A DNA stretch of 22,621 nucleotides, from positions 1 to 22,621 of the IMG/VR virus record IMGVR_UViG_3300046804_005734; one strand, given 5' to 3'. A program made the translations under genes and the position numbers. The notes under the pieces are model-generated. The model saw only the letters and a program-made list of their open reading frames with translations, had not been told where the DNA came from and did not search any database. This DNA comes from a virus. Positions 7,588-14,791 of this stretch are shown in pieces (within the stretch, counting starts at the first letter, position 1; the number at the start of each line of letters is the position of its first letter).

Positions 7588-8009
7588 AAGACACCAAACA
7601 TATTACTATAGACAACATTTTCAGATACAAAAATATTGTAAATAATCGTGCCTTTTTCTTCTGGTCTGATTGAAAAAGAAATCATATGTTTTTCTTTAAT
7701 ATTTGGTTTTATTTTTATTTTTTCTTCTGAATTTTCATATGAATATTCCAGATAGCAATCTAAATTTGTTAAATCAAGAAACTCATCTTCATAAAGAGCA
7801 CCAAATATAAACCCAGCTCTGATTGATTGAGCACTTTGTGATCCTTGTTTAATTTCTGGAATATGCAGCACTTGCACTTTTGTTTCATCAAAATCCAAAT
7901 CTTGAAAAAATTCTGCTCTACCATGAGTGATAGGAATTTGATGCTCAACAGCTAGATTTTCTCCAGCTTCAACTTTTTCTGATAGTGGAACATATACAGT
8001 ACGAATCAT
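7584..8009 (-). CDS. Unknown protein between tail adhesin and oxygenase
   Basis: About 141 residues, beta-rich in appearance and acidic, no family recognised. The ATG at 8009 overlaps the upstream stop by one base (TGATG); a GTG at 8012 (GTGA overlap) would add one residue and cannot be excluded. It is followed by an ATGA overlap with the prolyl-hydroxylase-like gene. Alternating hydrophobic strands near the C-terminus (GTIIYNIFVSENVVYSNMFGVL, positions ~120-141) suggest a small beta-sandwich. It could be a fibre-associated or chaperone protein for the adhesin upstream. Confidence 0.6.
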   Translation of the reverse strand: MIRTVYVPLSEKVEAGENLAVEHQIPITHGRAEFFQDLDFDETKVQVLHIPEIKQGSQSAQSIRAGFIFGALYEDEFLDLTNLDCYLEYSYENSEEKIKIKPNIKEKHMISFSIRPEEKGTIIYNIFVSENVVYSNMFGVL

Positions 8010-8278
8010 CACTCATTATTCAGTTCTTCTAATTTAGAGTTCATTAAATTAATAGTCTTAGATGTATGAAGAATTCTTTCATAGTGGAATCTAGTATTGT
8101 TTATAGATGGATCATTGGTTTCAAGAATAGCCTCTATATTTGATAGATCAGTCTCTGTATCAAAGATGTCAGGGTCAATGCCCACCATCGCCAAACTATG
8201 AGTTAAATCAATTTGATTAACCTCTAGTGTTTGCTCATAAACACTCTTTTTTCTTTCTTTAGAAATATTTACCTTCAT
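8009..8278 (-). CDS. Unknown small protein downstream of adhesin
   Basis: 89 residues with a basic N-terminus (MKVNISKERKKSVYEQ) and an acidic middle; the last third is probably helical. No family recognised. GGAGATC lies 3-4 nt before the ATG. It follows the glycine/histidine-rich adhesin by 15 nt and overlaps the next gene's start, so it may be a small assembly factor for the fibres, by position only. Confidence 0.6.
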   Translation of the reverse strand: MKVNISKERKKSVYEQTLEVNQIDLTHSLAMVGIDPDIFDTETDLSNIEAILETNDPSINNTRFHYERILHTSKTINLMNSKLEELNNE

Positions 8279-8293
8279 ATGATCTCCAATAAA

Positions 8294-10078
8294 TTATTGA
8301 TTTATAACAACCACTTGCAAACCAGAACCACCATTGTATGAGGTGTCTCCAGACGTTGGTGTGTATGTAGAATTTCTAAGAGTTACAGTGTTTGCAATAG
8401 AGTCTGTAACGACAAGTATACCACCATTTCCACCAGCTTTACCACCAGTGCCAGCGGTTGGTGCAGTTGGGTTAATTGGACCACCTGCTCCAACATTTCC
8501 AGCATTTCCAGTATTTCCTGGGTTTCCAGCTGTTCCTCCAGGACCAGCAACTCCACCAACTCCAGGAGCTGCTCTCCCACCCGCTGTTGGATATGCAGCA
8601 TTTGCGTGTGGTGGATATTGACCTGGGTTTGAAGCAGGAGAGTTTCCTCCCGAGTTTGTATGCCCCGCATTGCCAGTTCTTGTTGGCCAGTTTGTTGGTG
8701 CAGCTCCTGCACCAGTTCCTGGGTTTCCTGCTGTTGCTAAAGTTGCGGCTGTTCCAGAAGTTCCTTTATATGAATAAGAATCAACTGTTCCAGATCCAAT
8801 AATAGTTTTTGCTACAACCAAAACCACTGGACCTCCAGGACCACCAACTCCTTTAACACCGCCAGCACCATTGTTTGCTGCATTTCCTGCATTTCCTGGT
8901 AAACCCCCTGGACCACCTGCTCCATTGTTGCCATCATTGCCTTTTGCACCATCATTACCAGCTGGAGCATGACCACCAGGCCAACTGAAATGGTAATGCC
9001 ATGAATGTGATGTTGGACCACCAATTAAACCAATATGGTATCTATTAACTCTATGGGCATGGTGGTAATAGGTATGATTGGGATTTCCTTTATGAACTGG
9101 TGTTTGATACGCTCCATGAGTTCCTGTGTTGTCATAATGGCCATGATGATTACCACCACGATATAAATATGCATGGCTATTTGTTGCATGAAAATTATTA
9201 TGGCTATGACCATTAATATGGTAGTGATGACTTCCTGGACTTCCTCCAGGGGCATCGTAATGCCCATGGCCATGGTATTCAGTTGGTGGAGCACTATTTC
9301 CGCCATAAACTCTTATTTGATAATAATCATCATAATCCCAAGCCTCTGCAACATGGTTAGTATATGTGTGAGGAACTGGTGTATGATGGTGGTCTCCTCC
9401 GCCGTGATGTGCAGGTCTAGTATGTGTATTTGTCCAACCGCCAACAGCGTGTCCACCTTGAGCAACACCATTGTTTGCATGTCCTGATTTGCTTGGCCAG
9501 TTTGCTGGCGCAACATTTGCACCAGTTCCTGCGTTTCCTGGATTTCCATGGGTTCCAAGTCTTCCAGGCCAATCGGTTGGAGCTGTATATGTTATACCAT
9601 TCGTTCCGTCAGAACCATATGCTCCACCAAAAATTGAAGACCATCCTGTATTAATTGATCTAACAGTTCCTGTCAAAATAGATTGTATGTCATAAAGCTG
9701 TTTTGCAGTCAATGCTGAAACTGTTGATCCAGGAGTTGCTGCGCCTATTGCATTTGTTAAATTACCAGTAGTTCTTCCTTGTTCAAGCGTTCCAGAAGTT
9801 GCGGAACCTGGAGAAGCTACGTCTGGACCATAGCTTCCAATTGCTCCATTTATTGTTAATGTTCCTTTAACAAAGACTCTAAAGCCATAAGTTAACAATC
9901 TGCCGCCCGAGTTGATTGTTAAATTATTATAATACATGTCTCTTGTTATTTGACTTGTTACACCGTTTGCGATTGTGACATCACCATCGCTTCCGCTTCC
10001 ATATACCTCGTCATTTCCAATTTTTTGTTGATAATATGAAGCCCCTCTTTCTGGGATCCTCGCAAGATCTTGAGTCAT
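8294..10078 (-). CDS. Glycine- and histidine-rich tail adhesin-like protein
   Basis: 594 residues. The N-terminal domain (~20-80, with YYNNLTINSGGR and FRVFVKGTLTING) is of a type I associate with phage fibre-like proteins and is shared with the next-door 268-aa protein. The rest is low-complexity: Gly-X-Y-like tracts at ~376-416 and ~506-535 (GNDGAKGNDGNNGAGG, GNPGNTGNAGNVGAGG), three APxxWPxxxG motifs (166, 190, 460), and a block at 177-370 holding 35 of the 37 histidines. That block has many HxH pairs (269-273, 285-287, 291-293, 312-314, 340-342, 361-363). Polyglycine-II sandwiches are known in receptor-binding adhesins such as S16 gp38, and HxH motifs bind iron in T4 fibre tips, so a metal-binding receptor adhesin is the best reading. 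AGGTGAT precedes the ATG. The first 100 residues could anchor to the tail. Confidence 0.8.
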   Translation of the reverse strand: MTQDLARIPERGASYYQQKIGNDEVYGSGSDGDVTIANGVTSQITRDMYYNNLTINSGGRLLTYGFRVFVKGTLTINGAIGSYGPDVASPGSATSGTLEQGRTTGNLTNAIGAATPGSTVSALTAKQLYDIQSILTGTVRSINTGWSSIFGGAYGSDGTNGITYTAPTDWPGRLGTHGNPGNAGTGANVAPANWPSKSGHANNGVAQGGHAVGGWTNTHTRPAHHGGGDHHHTPVPHTYTNHVAEAWDYDDYYQIRVYGGNSAPPTEYHGHGHYDAPGGSPGSHHYHINGHSHNNFHATNSHAYLYRGGNHHGHYDNTGTHGAYQTPVHKGNPNHTYYHHAHRVNRYHIGLIGGPTSHSWHYHFSWPGGHAPAGNDGAKGNDGNNGAGGPGGLPGNAGNAANNGAGGVKGVGGPGGPVVLVVAKTIIGSGTVDSYSYKGTSGTAATLATAGNPGTGAGAAPTNWPTRTGNAGHTNSGGNSPASNPGQYPPHANAAYPTAGGRAAPGVGGVAGPGGTAGNPGNTGNAGNVGAGGPINPTAPTAGTGGKAGGNGGILVVTDSIANTVTLRNSTYTPTSGDTSYNGGSGLQVVVINQ

Positions 10079-10885
10079 TTAAATCACCTGTATTATATTT
10101 ACAGTGCCAGCATTTGCTCCAGTCACATCCGTTGTAATTGGACTTGTTAATGATGCTGTTGATGTAATTATTAGAACAACACCACCTCCTGCTGGAGAGG
10201 TTCCTGGTGCTCTAAATGCTGGAGGCTGACTTGGATACGTAACAAAACTAGTTGGGTCTCCAGTTACAATATATCTTGCAGCAACGATAACAACTCCACC
10301 ACCCGCTTGGTTTGTCGATCCAGCACCGCCCCTAAGCCATGTAGGGCCGCCTCCAGAGGCTGTAATAGAGTATCCATTAACGGCCTGCTTAGCCTGTTTA
10401 TAATAGTTTGAACCGCCAGTTACTGCTGTCGGTGCTGTAGCAGTGTATGTTGCGGTAGCGCTTCCTCCCAAACTATGGGTTACCGAAGTGTTCGCTGCGC
10501 CGCCGCCATAAACAGATCCAGTTCCAGAAAAGCCAGTATTAAATCCAATATATGAAACTGCATTTAACGTTAAAATATTTTTTACAAAAAGTCTATATCC
10601 ATTTGTATCTATTCTAACGCTTGAATTTACAGTTAAATTATTAAAGTAATAATCTCTTTGCATTGTATATTTTGTTACTGAAAAAGATGTGCTATTAAAA
10701 GTATCAGTAACAGAAGTAGGAGTTGTATTAGTACCTAAGTCAGAGCCAGCTCCGCTATATGTCGAAGAACCTGCTGTAGAAAAAAGGACAGCATCTCCAT
10801 CCATACCAGTTCCATAGACAGAATCTGCGGAATCCAAAAATCCCGCAAGGGTATTTGCGGTTGGATATCTGGCTATAGCTGGCAT
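10079..10885 (-). CDS. Tail fibre-like protein, shorter paralogue of the adhesin
   Basis: 268 residues. Residues 77-110 (RDYYFNNLTVNSS, YRLFVKNILTLNA) align with 47-80 of the adjacent 594-aa protein, and the GGGVVIVAARYIVTG and GGGVVLIITSTASL strands match its VVLVVAK and GGILVVTDS strands. It therefore has the same core without the histidine block and long Gly-X-Y tracts. The remainder is Ser/Thr/Gly-rich. The ATG overlaps the upstream stop as TAATG. Probably a virion fibre or fibre-tip component; the pair most likely arose by duplication. Confidence 0.75.
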   Translation of the reverse strand: MPAIARYPTANTLAGFLDSADSVYGTGMDGDAVLFSTAGSSTYSGAGSDLGTNTTPTSVTDTFNSTSFSVTKYTMQRDYYFNNLTVNSSVRIDTNGYRLFVKNILTLNAVSYIGFNTGFSGTGSVYGGGAANTSVTHSLGGSATATYTATAPTAVTGGSNYYKQAKQAVNGYSITASGGGPTWLRGGAGSTNQAGGGVVIVAARYIVTGDPTSFVTYPSQPPAFRAPGTSPAGGGVVLIITSTASLTSPITTDVTGANAGTVNIIQVI

Positions 10886-11244
10886 TATGTTTCCTCTGTT
10901 CCAAAAACTGTTAAATTAACTGATGAGTTTGCACTTGTATATACAGTCAATTGATCACTATTTGTCGCACTGGCGGCAGATCCGTTATTTGTTAATACCA
11001 TCGAACAAGCAAATGCCAATGTTTCATTTGCAGCAAGAGTTACATTACTCAATATTTCATGAGTATTAGCCTCTGTAACGCCCAGTGGTTTAATACGAAC
11101 ACTTGCAGTTTTAGAAGATCCAGTTGTGTTTGTCAATACAATTTGTTTTATAACAGTAGTTGTATTTGCTGGAACCGTATATACCGCAGTAAAGACCGTA
11201 GAAATTTGTGTTGGGCCAGCTAGTCTTTTTGCATATAATGCCAT
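10885..11244 (-). CDS. Small beta-sandwich virion protein (paralogue A)
   Basis: 119 residues, Thr/Ser/Asn-rich with regular strands: VPANTTTVIKQIVLTNTT, KTASVRIKPL, LAANETLAF, SSVNLTVFG. This layout is common for small fibre- or baseplate-associated beta proteins in phages. It is recognisably related to the 110-aa product at 11882-12214 (same order of NTT, LSNVTLAAN and final strand). TAATG overlaps at both ends tie it to its neighbours. Structural role inferred from composition, paralogy and position. Confidence 0.65.
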   Translation of the reverse strand: MALYAKRLAGPTQISTVFTAVYTVPANTTTVIKQIVLTNTTGSSKTASVRIKPLGVTEANTHEILSNVTLAANETLAFACSMVLTNNGSAASATNSDQLTVYTSANSSVNLTVFGTEET

Positions 11245-11882
11245 TAGACGACCTCCATTAATAATCTAATATAATTGTCTCTAACTGTGTTGGTATTTTT
11301 CCACAAGCTAGAGGATGTGTATTCCAAATGTTGCCCAGCGGTTGGAGACAAAATTTGCGCATCGTGGATTTCATCAAGTTCATATCCATTCTGTGCTCGA
11401 ACATATAGAACACCATTGTTTGTATTTCTGGCAACAACACCAACATAGACAAGATGATTTGGTGCATACGGTTTTGTGCTTGTCATACCGCCAGCAGTGT
11501 TTGATAAATAAAGAGTATCTCCTGGAGAGTAAGACGATAGATCTATCCCAAAAACATAGCCTTGTGTTGTCACAACTCCATCAGAGTTTGATGCTATATT
11601 TGCAGCAACAATACCTAAAGTTTTTGCAGATGTAGTGTCAGAATCATTTTTTGCTCTTTTTACAGATGCACGGTCGCCTTGGGCTCCAAAAAGATAAACA
11701 ACTTCGCCAACAGTCAATGTATTTGCTTCAGCATTTCTAACGTAGGTAGTTACTGTTACTTCACTATTTACCCAATTTGTTCCATCAAAATTCAAAACTT
11801 GGTTTTGTGTAGGGGTTGTAATTACAACGTCCTCTATTTGATCAAGAAAGCTTACGTCATTTACTGACTGAAAATTTGGCAT
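11244..11882 (-). CDS. Tail fibre-like protein
   Basis: 212 residues. The centre (VRNAEANTLTVGEVVYLFG through GDRASVKRAKNDSDTTSAKTLGIV to YSPGDTLYLSNTAGG, ~47-130) has the repeated beta layout seen in fibre domains of many marine and freshwater phages. The N-terminal VLNFDGTNWVN is the usual phage fibre motif in which a chain 'uses' the phrase D-G-T-x-W. Overlaps both neighbours by TAATG. Receptor binding is not demonstrable here; virion fibre component is the best call. Confidence 0.7.
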   Translation of the reverse strand: MPNFQSVNDVSFLDQIEDVVITTPTQNQVLNFDGTNWVNSEVTVTTYVRNAEANTLTVGEVVYLFGAQGDRASVKRAKNDSDTTSAKTLGIVAANIASNSDGVVTTQGYVFGIDLSSYSPGDTLYLSNTAGGMTSTKPYAPNHLVYVGVVARNTNNGVLYVRAQNGYELDEIHDAQILSPTAGQHLEYTSSSLWKNTNTVRDNYIRLLMEVV

Positions 11883-12214
11883 TACGCTATGTACTCCACG
11901 CCGCTAATTGCAATTGTAGTATTTGCAGCATTGCAGTAAAGCACTGTATTCGCTGGCATTACAATTGCAGTGTTATAAAATGTTGTATTGTTTGCCAAAA
12001 CTGTCATATTGCTAATAATTTTATTATTATCAGTAGCAATAGCATCTGTTGGTCTCAATAAATGTATATTACAAGTTTTATTTGCAGAAGTAGTATTGCA
12101 AATATTTATATTCTTTATTATTGTATAGGAATTTGCTACTGCATTTGAAGTATATGCATTAGATCCAATACCTGGTGCTCCCAGATACAATAATTTTGGT
12201 GTTAAAGAAGCCAT
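11882..12214 (-). CDS. Small beta-sandwich virion protein (paralogue B)
   Basis: 110 residues; paralogue of the 119-aa protein two genes downstream. Shared features are a strand before NTT (INICNTTSANKTCNIHLL), an ISNMTVLANN segment matching LSNVTLAAN, and a closing AISGVEYIA strand. It carries several Cys residues that the other copy lacks. The two flank the 212-aa fibre-like gene, an A-fibre-B arrangement that suggests they decorate or join fibres. Separated from the upstream gene by one base. Confidence 0.65.
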   Translation of the reverse strand: MASLTPKLLYLGAPGIGSNAYTSNAVANSYTIIKNINICNTTSANKTCNIHLLRPTDAIATDNNKIISNMTVLANNTTFYNTAIVMPANTVLYCNAANTTIAISGVEYIA

Positions 12215-12215
12215 T

Positions 12216-12566
12216 TTATACCGCCATCCATATATTTATTTCATTATCAAAAGTTGTTGTATTCATGTCCTGTATTGCAACAGCATCAAGAACATGATCA
12301 ACGCTACCACCGCTATTGTGAGAATTTGCAAATGTGCCATCATACCCTCTCTGTGCAATAGTAAACATATTGATATTTCTTGAACTTATTAATACTTTTT
12401 CTTCGTTTGCCTCACCTCTGCTTAATACAACAACAAAAGGATTTCCGCTATTTCCAGTTGGAAAAGTAGAACCGTCAACGACACTGAAAAAGGACGAAAG
12501 GCTGTTTAAAGGTCCAGTGAGCGTTGTTACTACCACAGATCCAGCAAATTCTCTTCTTTCTGCCAT
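12216..12566 (-). CDS. Virion-associated tail protein
   Basis: 116 residues from ATG 12566, which has GGAG 5 nt upstream; a longer start at 12584 would overlap the preceding gene and is less likely. The stretch VVLSRGEANEEKVLISSRN followed by RGYDGTFANSHNSGG is a recurrent element of phage fibre and baseplate-associated proteins, where R-G-x-D-G-T-x-A-x-x-H forms a turn between strands. It lies within the block of small structural genes after the capsid operon. Exact location in the virion cannot be told. Confidence 0.65.
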   Translation of the reverse strand: MAERREFAGSVVVTTLTGPLNSLSSFFSVVDGSTFPTGNSGNPFVVVLSRGEANEEKVLISSRNINMFTIAQRGYDGTFANSHNSGGSVDHVLDAVAIQDMNTTTFDNEINIWMAV

Positions 12567-12576
12567 TTTAACTCCA

Positions 12577-12960
12577 TTAATCAATTGTTATATCAAGATC
12601 ACCTGATGCAATTCTTAAAATATCTCCCGCATCAAGTGCTTTATTTGCAGTAAGAGTTCCCCAAACAAGAAGATTTCCAGTAGTAATTGAATCAAATATA
12701 CCAACAGCAACAACTGTACATGCAGGCATGTTATTAAAATCTATATTAGCAGTATTTGATGTTGCTCCAGATGATGCAGCAGTAAACGTTGCTACCTGTC
12801 TTGCATAAGAACCACCGCTAACCTCTGTTCCACCACCAGTATCGCTTGGAGCAGCTGTATAGAGCGCTACATAAACCGCTGCTGGTTTTGTATAAGTAGT
12901 AGTTCCTAATATATGATCAAGAACTTTATTTTCCAAATAATTGCTAAGATTTCCTGCCAT
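12577..12960 (-). CDS. Gp80-type phage tail fibre/minor tail protein
   Basis: 127 residues. The N-terminus (LSNYLENKVLDHILG, then a Pro-rich VYVALYTAAPSD and TEVSGGSYARQ) is typical of the small actinophage and Bacillus-phage proteins annotated as tail fibre or Gp80-like. A helix anchors the chain and the rest forms beta strands. GGAGG lies 9 nt before the ATG. It is the second gene after the terminator and promoter that open the tail-side operon. Family resemblance is by eye; function in the virion is not established. Confidence 0.75.
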   Translation of the reverse strand: MAGNLSNYLENKVLDHILGTTTYTKPAAVYVALYTAAPSDTGGGTEVSGGSYARQVATFTAASSGATSNTANIDFNNMPACTVVAVGIFDSITTGNLLVWGTLTANKALDAGDILRIASGDLDITID

Positions 12961-12963
12961 TAT

Positions 12964-13296
12964 TTATTCCTCCCTGGAATTAAAATAATCATCAACTTCT
13001 ACTTGAGTTGGTAATCTAAAATTTTCCTGTTCAAGAAGAATATCTGCGTCAGCTTCTGGAACTTCTTGGATTCGATTATCTTTTGTAAATCTGAAACCAT
13101 TTGAAGTATACGACGAACCACTTTCAAAATAAACAATTTTATAACCATCTTTTATTCCAGATGGAGCAGCAGCACTTTTTGCCTTTGTAGTTTTTTTAGC
13201 TGGTGCTTTTTTTACAGGTTTATCGGTAGCTTGATCAGACTCAGCTTCTTTTGCAAGATTTAAACTTGATGTTGTAATAATATTTTTATCAGCCAT
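12964..13296 (-). CDS. Lys/Ala-rich phage protein after the capsid gene
   Basis: 110 residues. The first ~48 residues are low-complexity and basic (PVKKAPAKKTTKAKSAAAPS), followed by a compact C-terminal domain (GYKIVYFESGSSYTSNGFRF, then acidic helices ending DDYFNSREE). It is the first gene of the tail-side operon. There is no Shine-Dalgarno; TGATAATAT ends 7 nt before the ATG, so the transcript is probably leaderless. Position just after the major capsid gene is where head-completion or decoration proteins often lie, and the basic tail could contact DNA or the capsid interior. Not a family I can name. Confidence 0.65.
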   Translation of the reverse strand: MADKNIITTSSLNLAKEAESDQATDKPVKKAPAKKTTKAKSAAAPSGIKDGYKIVYFESGSSYTSNGFRFTKDNRIQEVPEADADILLEQENFRLPTQVEVDDYFNSREE

Positions 13297-13303
13297 ACAG
13301 AAT

Positions 13304-13312
13304 ATATTATCA
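13304..13312 (-). promoter_or_regulatory. Extended -10 promoter for the tail-side operon (leaderless)
   Basis: On the minus strand TGATAATAT reads as an extended -10 (TGn plus TAATAT), ending 7 nt before the ATG at 13296. Transcription would begin at or next to the A of the ATG. It lies just after the terminator at 13322-13359, and no ribosome-binding site is present. No good -35 box is visible. Confidence 0.55.
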
Positions 13313-13321
13313 TATTAAATT

Positions 13322-13359
13322 AAAAAATGCGAGATGGGGAGATATTTCACTCCCCATCT
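13322..13359 (-). terminator. Intrinsic terminator after the major capsid gene
   Basis: A 9-bp perfect stem (13332-13340 with 13351-13359, AGATGGGGA/TCCCCATCT), extended by one G-C pair, closes an 8-nt loop and is followed on the minus strand by CGCA and six T residues (13327-13322). It lies 25 nt after the capsid stop codon and is a textbook Rho-independent terminator for the capsid operon. Confidence 0.88.
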
Positions 13360-13384
13360 TTCACACTTTAATTTAAATTTTAAA

Positions 13385-14416
13385 TCAGAGCGAGCGCAAC
13401 TTGACGTTCTTGGCAATAACATATGAATTAGCATTCTCAATGTTATTTGCAACTCTCATGAACTGAGTATACTCAATTGTGTCAGTCTTTGGCTTGAACT
13501 GACGGTACACTGTGATGTCACGATGGATACCAATAACTTTGTTATTTGGGAATGTTAATTCAACATAACCATGGCTACCCGCAGCACCTGAGTAGTCACC
13601 AGCAACTGTCTCTGGCATCAGCGGAACCTCAACCAGTGGAATACCGAATGGCGAGATGCCTGTTGAACCAGCACCGCCGTTGGCACGCATTGCCCCCTGA
13701 AGGAACGCTACGTCACCAATAGTAGAAGCTGGTGCTGGAGCACCCGCTGTAGCAGCTGTTGCCGAGTTTGGATTACCAAGGCTGTAAATTGTGTCCTGAA
13801 CGACTCCCGAGCCTGAGAAGAACTTCAGCTCATTTCTGCGCTGCAGATACTTCGTTGGCAGGTTACGGAGAACTCTATCATAAGTTGCTCTTGAAACATT
13901 ATTACCGCCTTCATCAACAACATTACCAGAAGCTCTAGCGAGCTTAACAAAGCCATCAAGAGCCTTAAGAAGACCGTTGTTTGAAGATGTGTTGCCATTG
14001 ATGAAAAGATCATCCATGTCATTGGCTGTTTGACGAGCCATCACCTGAGCAATATGATCCTCAAGTGAGTTGCCCTCAATATTGTCCTCAAGGGACTCTG
14101 TTGAGAGAGCCCAGTCAAGGCGCAGCTTAACGGTGCTAAGTGAAACCTTGCTGAATGTGACAGCAGCATTTGTGCCATCATCTGTTGCCTCTGTTGCCTT
14201 TGAAAGCAAACGAGTACCAACCGACACTTTGTCGATTTCCATTTGTGGTGCGCGCATACGAACGACTCTTGCGTTCTGCATGAGCACTGATTGATCGATA
14301 ACGAAATCAATGAAGCGATTTGCCTGCGTTGGCTTAAGGATACCACCTGAATCATTGCCGACAACGCTCGTTGTTACTTCGTTAGCTTTTGAAAGAATTT
14401 CTTCTTGTGTTGCCAT
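13385..14416 (-). CDS. Major capsid protein, HK97 fold
   Basis: 343 residues. The N-terminus is short and leads straight into LKPTQANRFIDFVIDQS and ARVVRM, the opening seen in HK97-fold capsid proteins without a long delta domain, so a separate scaffold is expected and is indeed encoded just upstream. Later sections (LRLDWALSTESLEDN, VIGIHRDITVYRQF) fit the E-loop/P-domain layout. AGGAGGAAAA before the ATG is the strongest ribosome-binding site in the window, and the codon choice looks more GC-rich than in neighbours, as expected for a very highly expressed gene. Flanked by the protease/scaffold gene and the terminator. Confidence 0.9.
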   Translation of the reverse strand: MATQEEILSKANEVTTSVVGNDSGGILKPTQANRFIDFVIDQSVLMQNARVVRMRAPQMEIDKVSVGTRLLSKATEATDDGTNAAVTFSKVSLSTVKLRLDWALSTESLEDNIEGNSLEDHIAQVMARQTANDMDDLFINGNTSSNNGLLKALDGFVKLARASGNVVDEGGNNVSRATYDRVLRNLPTKYLQRRNELKFFSGSGVVQDTIYSLGNPNSATAATAGAPAPASTIGDVAFLQGAMRANGGAGSTGISPFGIPLVEVPLMPETVAGDYSGAAGSHGYVELTFPNNKVIGIHRDITVYRQFKPKTDTIEYTQFMRVANNIENANSYVIAKNVKLRSL

Positions 14417-14428
14417 TTTTCCTCCTAA

Positions 14429-14791
14429 TTATGACTTGTAACCAAGAGCGTTAATTAAACCCTGTGGTAAATAAGTATTCTGCCAGACTGATGTTGACGA
14501 CTTTGAAAGCTCTTCGCCTTCGGCATCATCGTCATCCTCTGGATCAACGCTTTTCTTGATAGCACCCGATTGTGCGAATGCATTAATTTTTTCCTGCTGC
14601 TCAGCAACTGTTTCCTCTGCCTGCTGCAGTTTTTCCTGAAGTTCGCTTGTGCTAACCTCAAAACCCTTTGTAATTGTGTCAATTTTTTCCTGAACACTGG
14701 CCTCAACCTCTTCTTTAATCGAAGTAGCGAAAGCCGACAGTTTCTCATCGACAACAGCACTCAGAGCATCTTTAAGGACATCAATATCCAT
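14429..14791 (-). CDS. Nested scaffold protein from an internal start
   Basis: An in-frame ATG at 14791 (residue 608 of the polyprotein) is preceded by AGGAGGAAGAC, a near-perfect ribosome-binding site. It would yield a 120-residue protein that is mostly coiled coil (VDEKLSAFATSIKEEVE, LQEKLQQAEETVAEQQEK) with an acidic tail (DPEDDDDAEGEE). Phages such as lambda make their scaffold (Nu3) from an internal start in the protease gene, so this is a familiar arrangement. It would let the scaffold be made in excess over the protease-Dps fusion. Translation from here is predicted, not shown. Confidence 0.6.
   Translation of the reverse strand: MDIDVLKDALSAVVDEKLSAFATSIKEEVEASVQEKIDTITKGFEVSTSELQEKLQQAEETVAEQQEKINAFAQSGAIKKSVDPEDDDDAEGEELSKSSTSVWQNTYLPQGLINALGYKS

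Noticed and set aside
8334-9695. Many plus- and other-frame open frames opposite the Gly/His-rich adhesin
   Set aside because: They arise because low-complexity GGN/CCN and CAT codons leave other frames open. Their products are compositionally odd (Met/Ile- or Pro/Leu-rich) and lack ribosome-binding sites.
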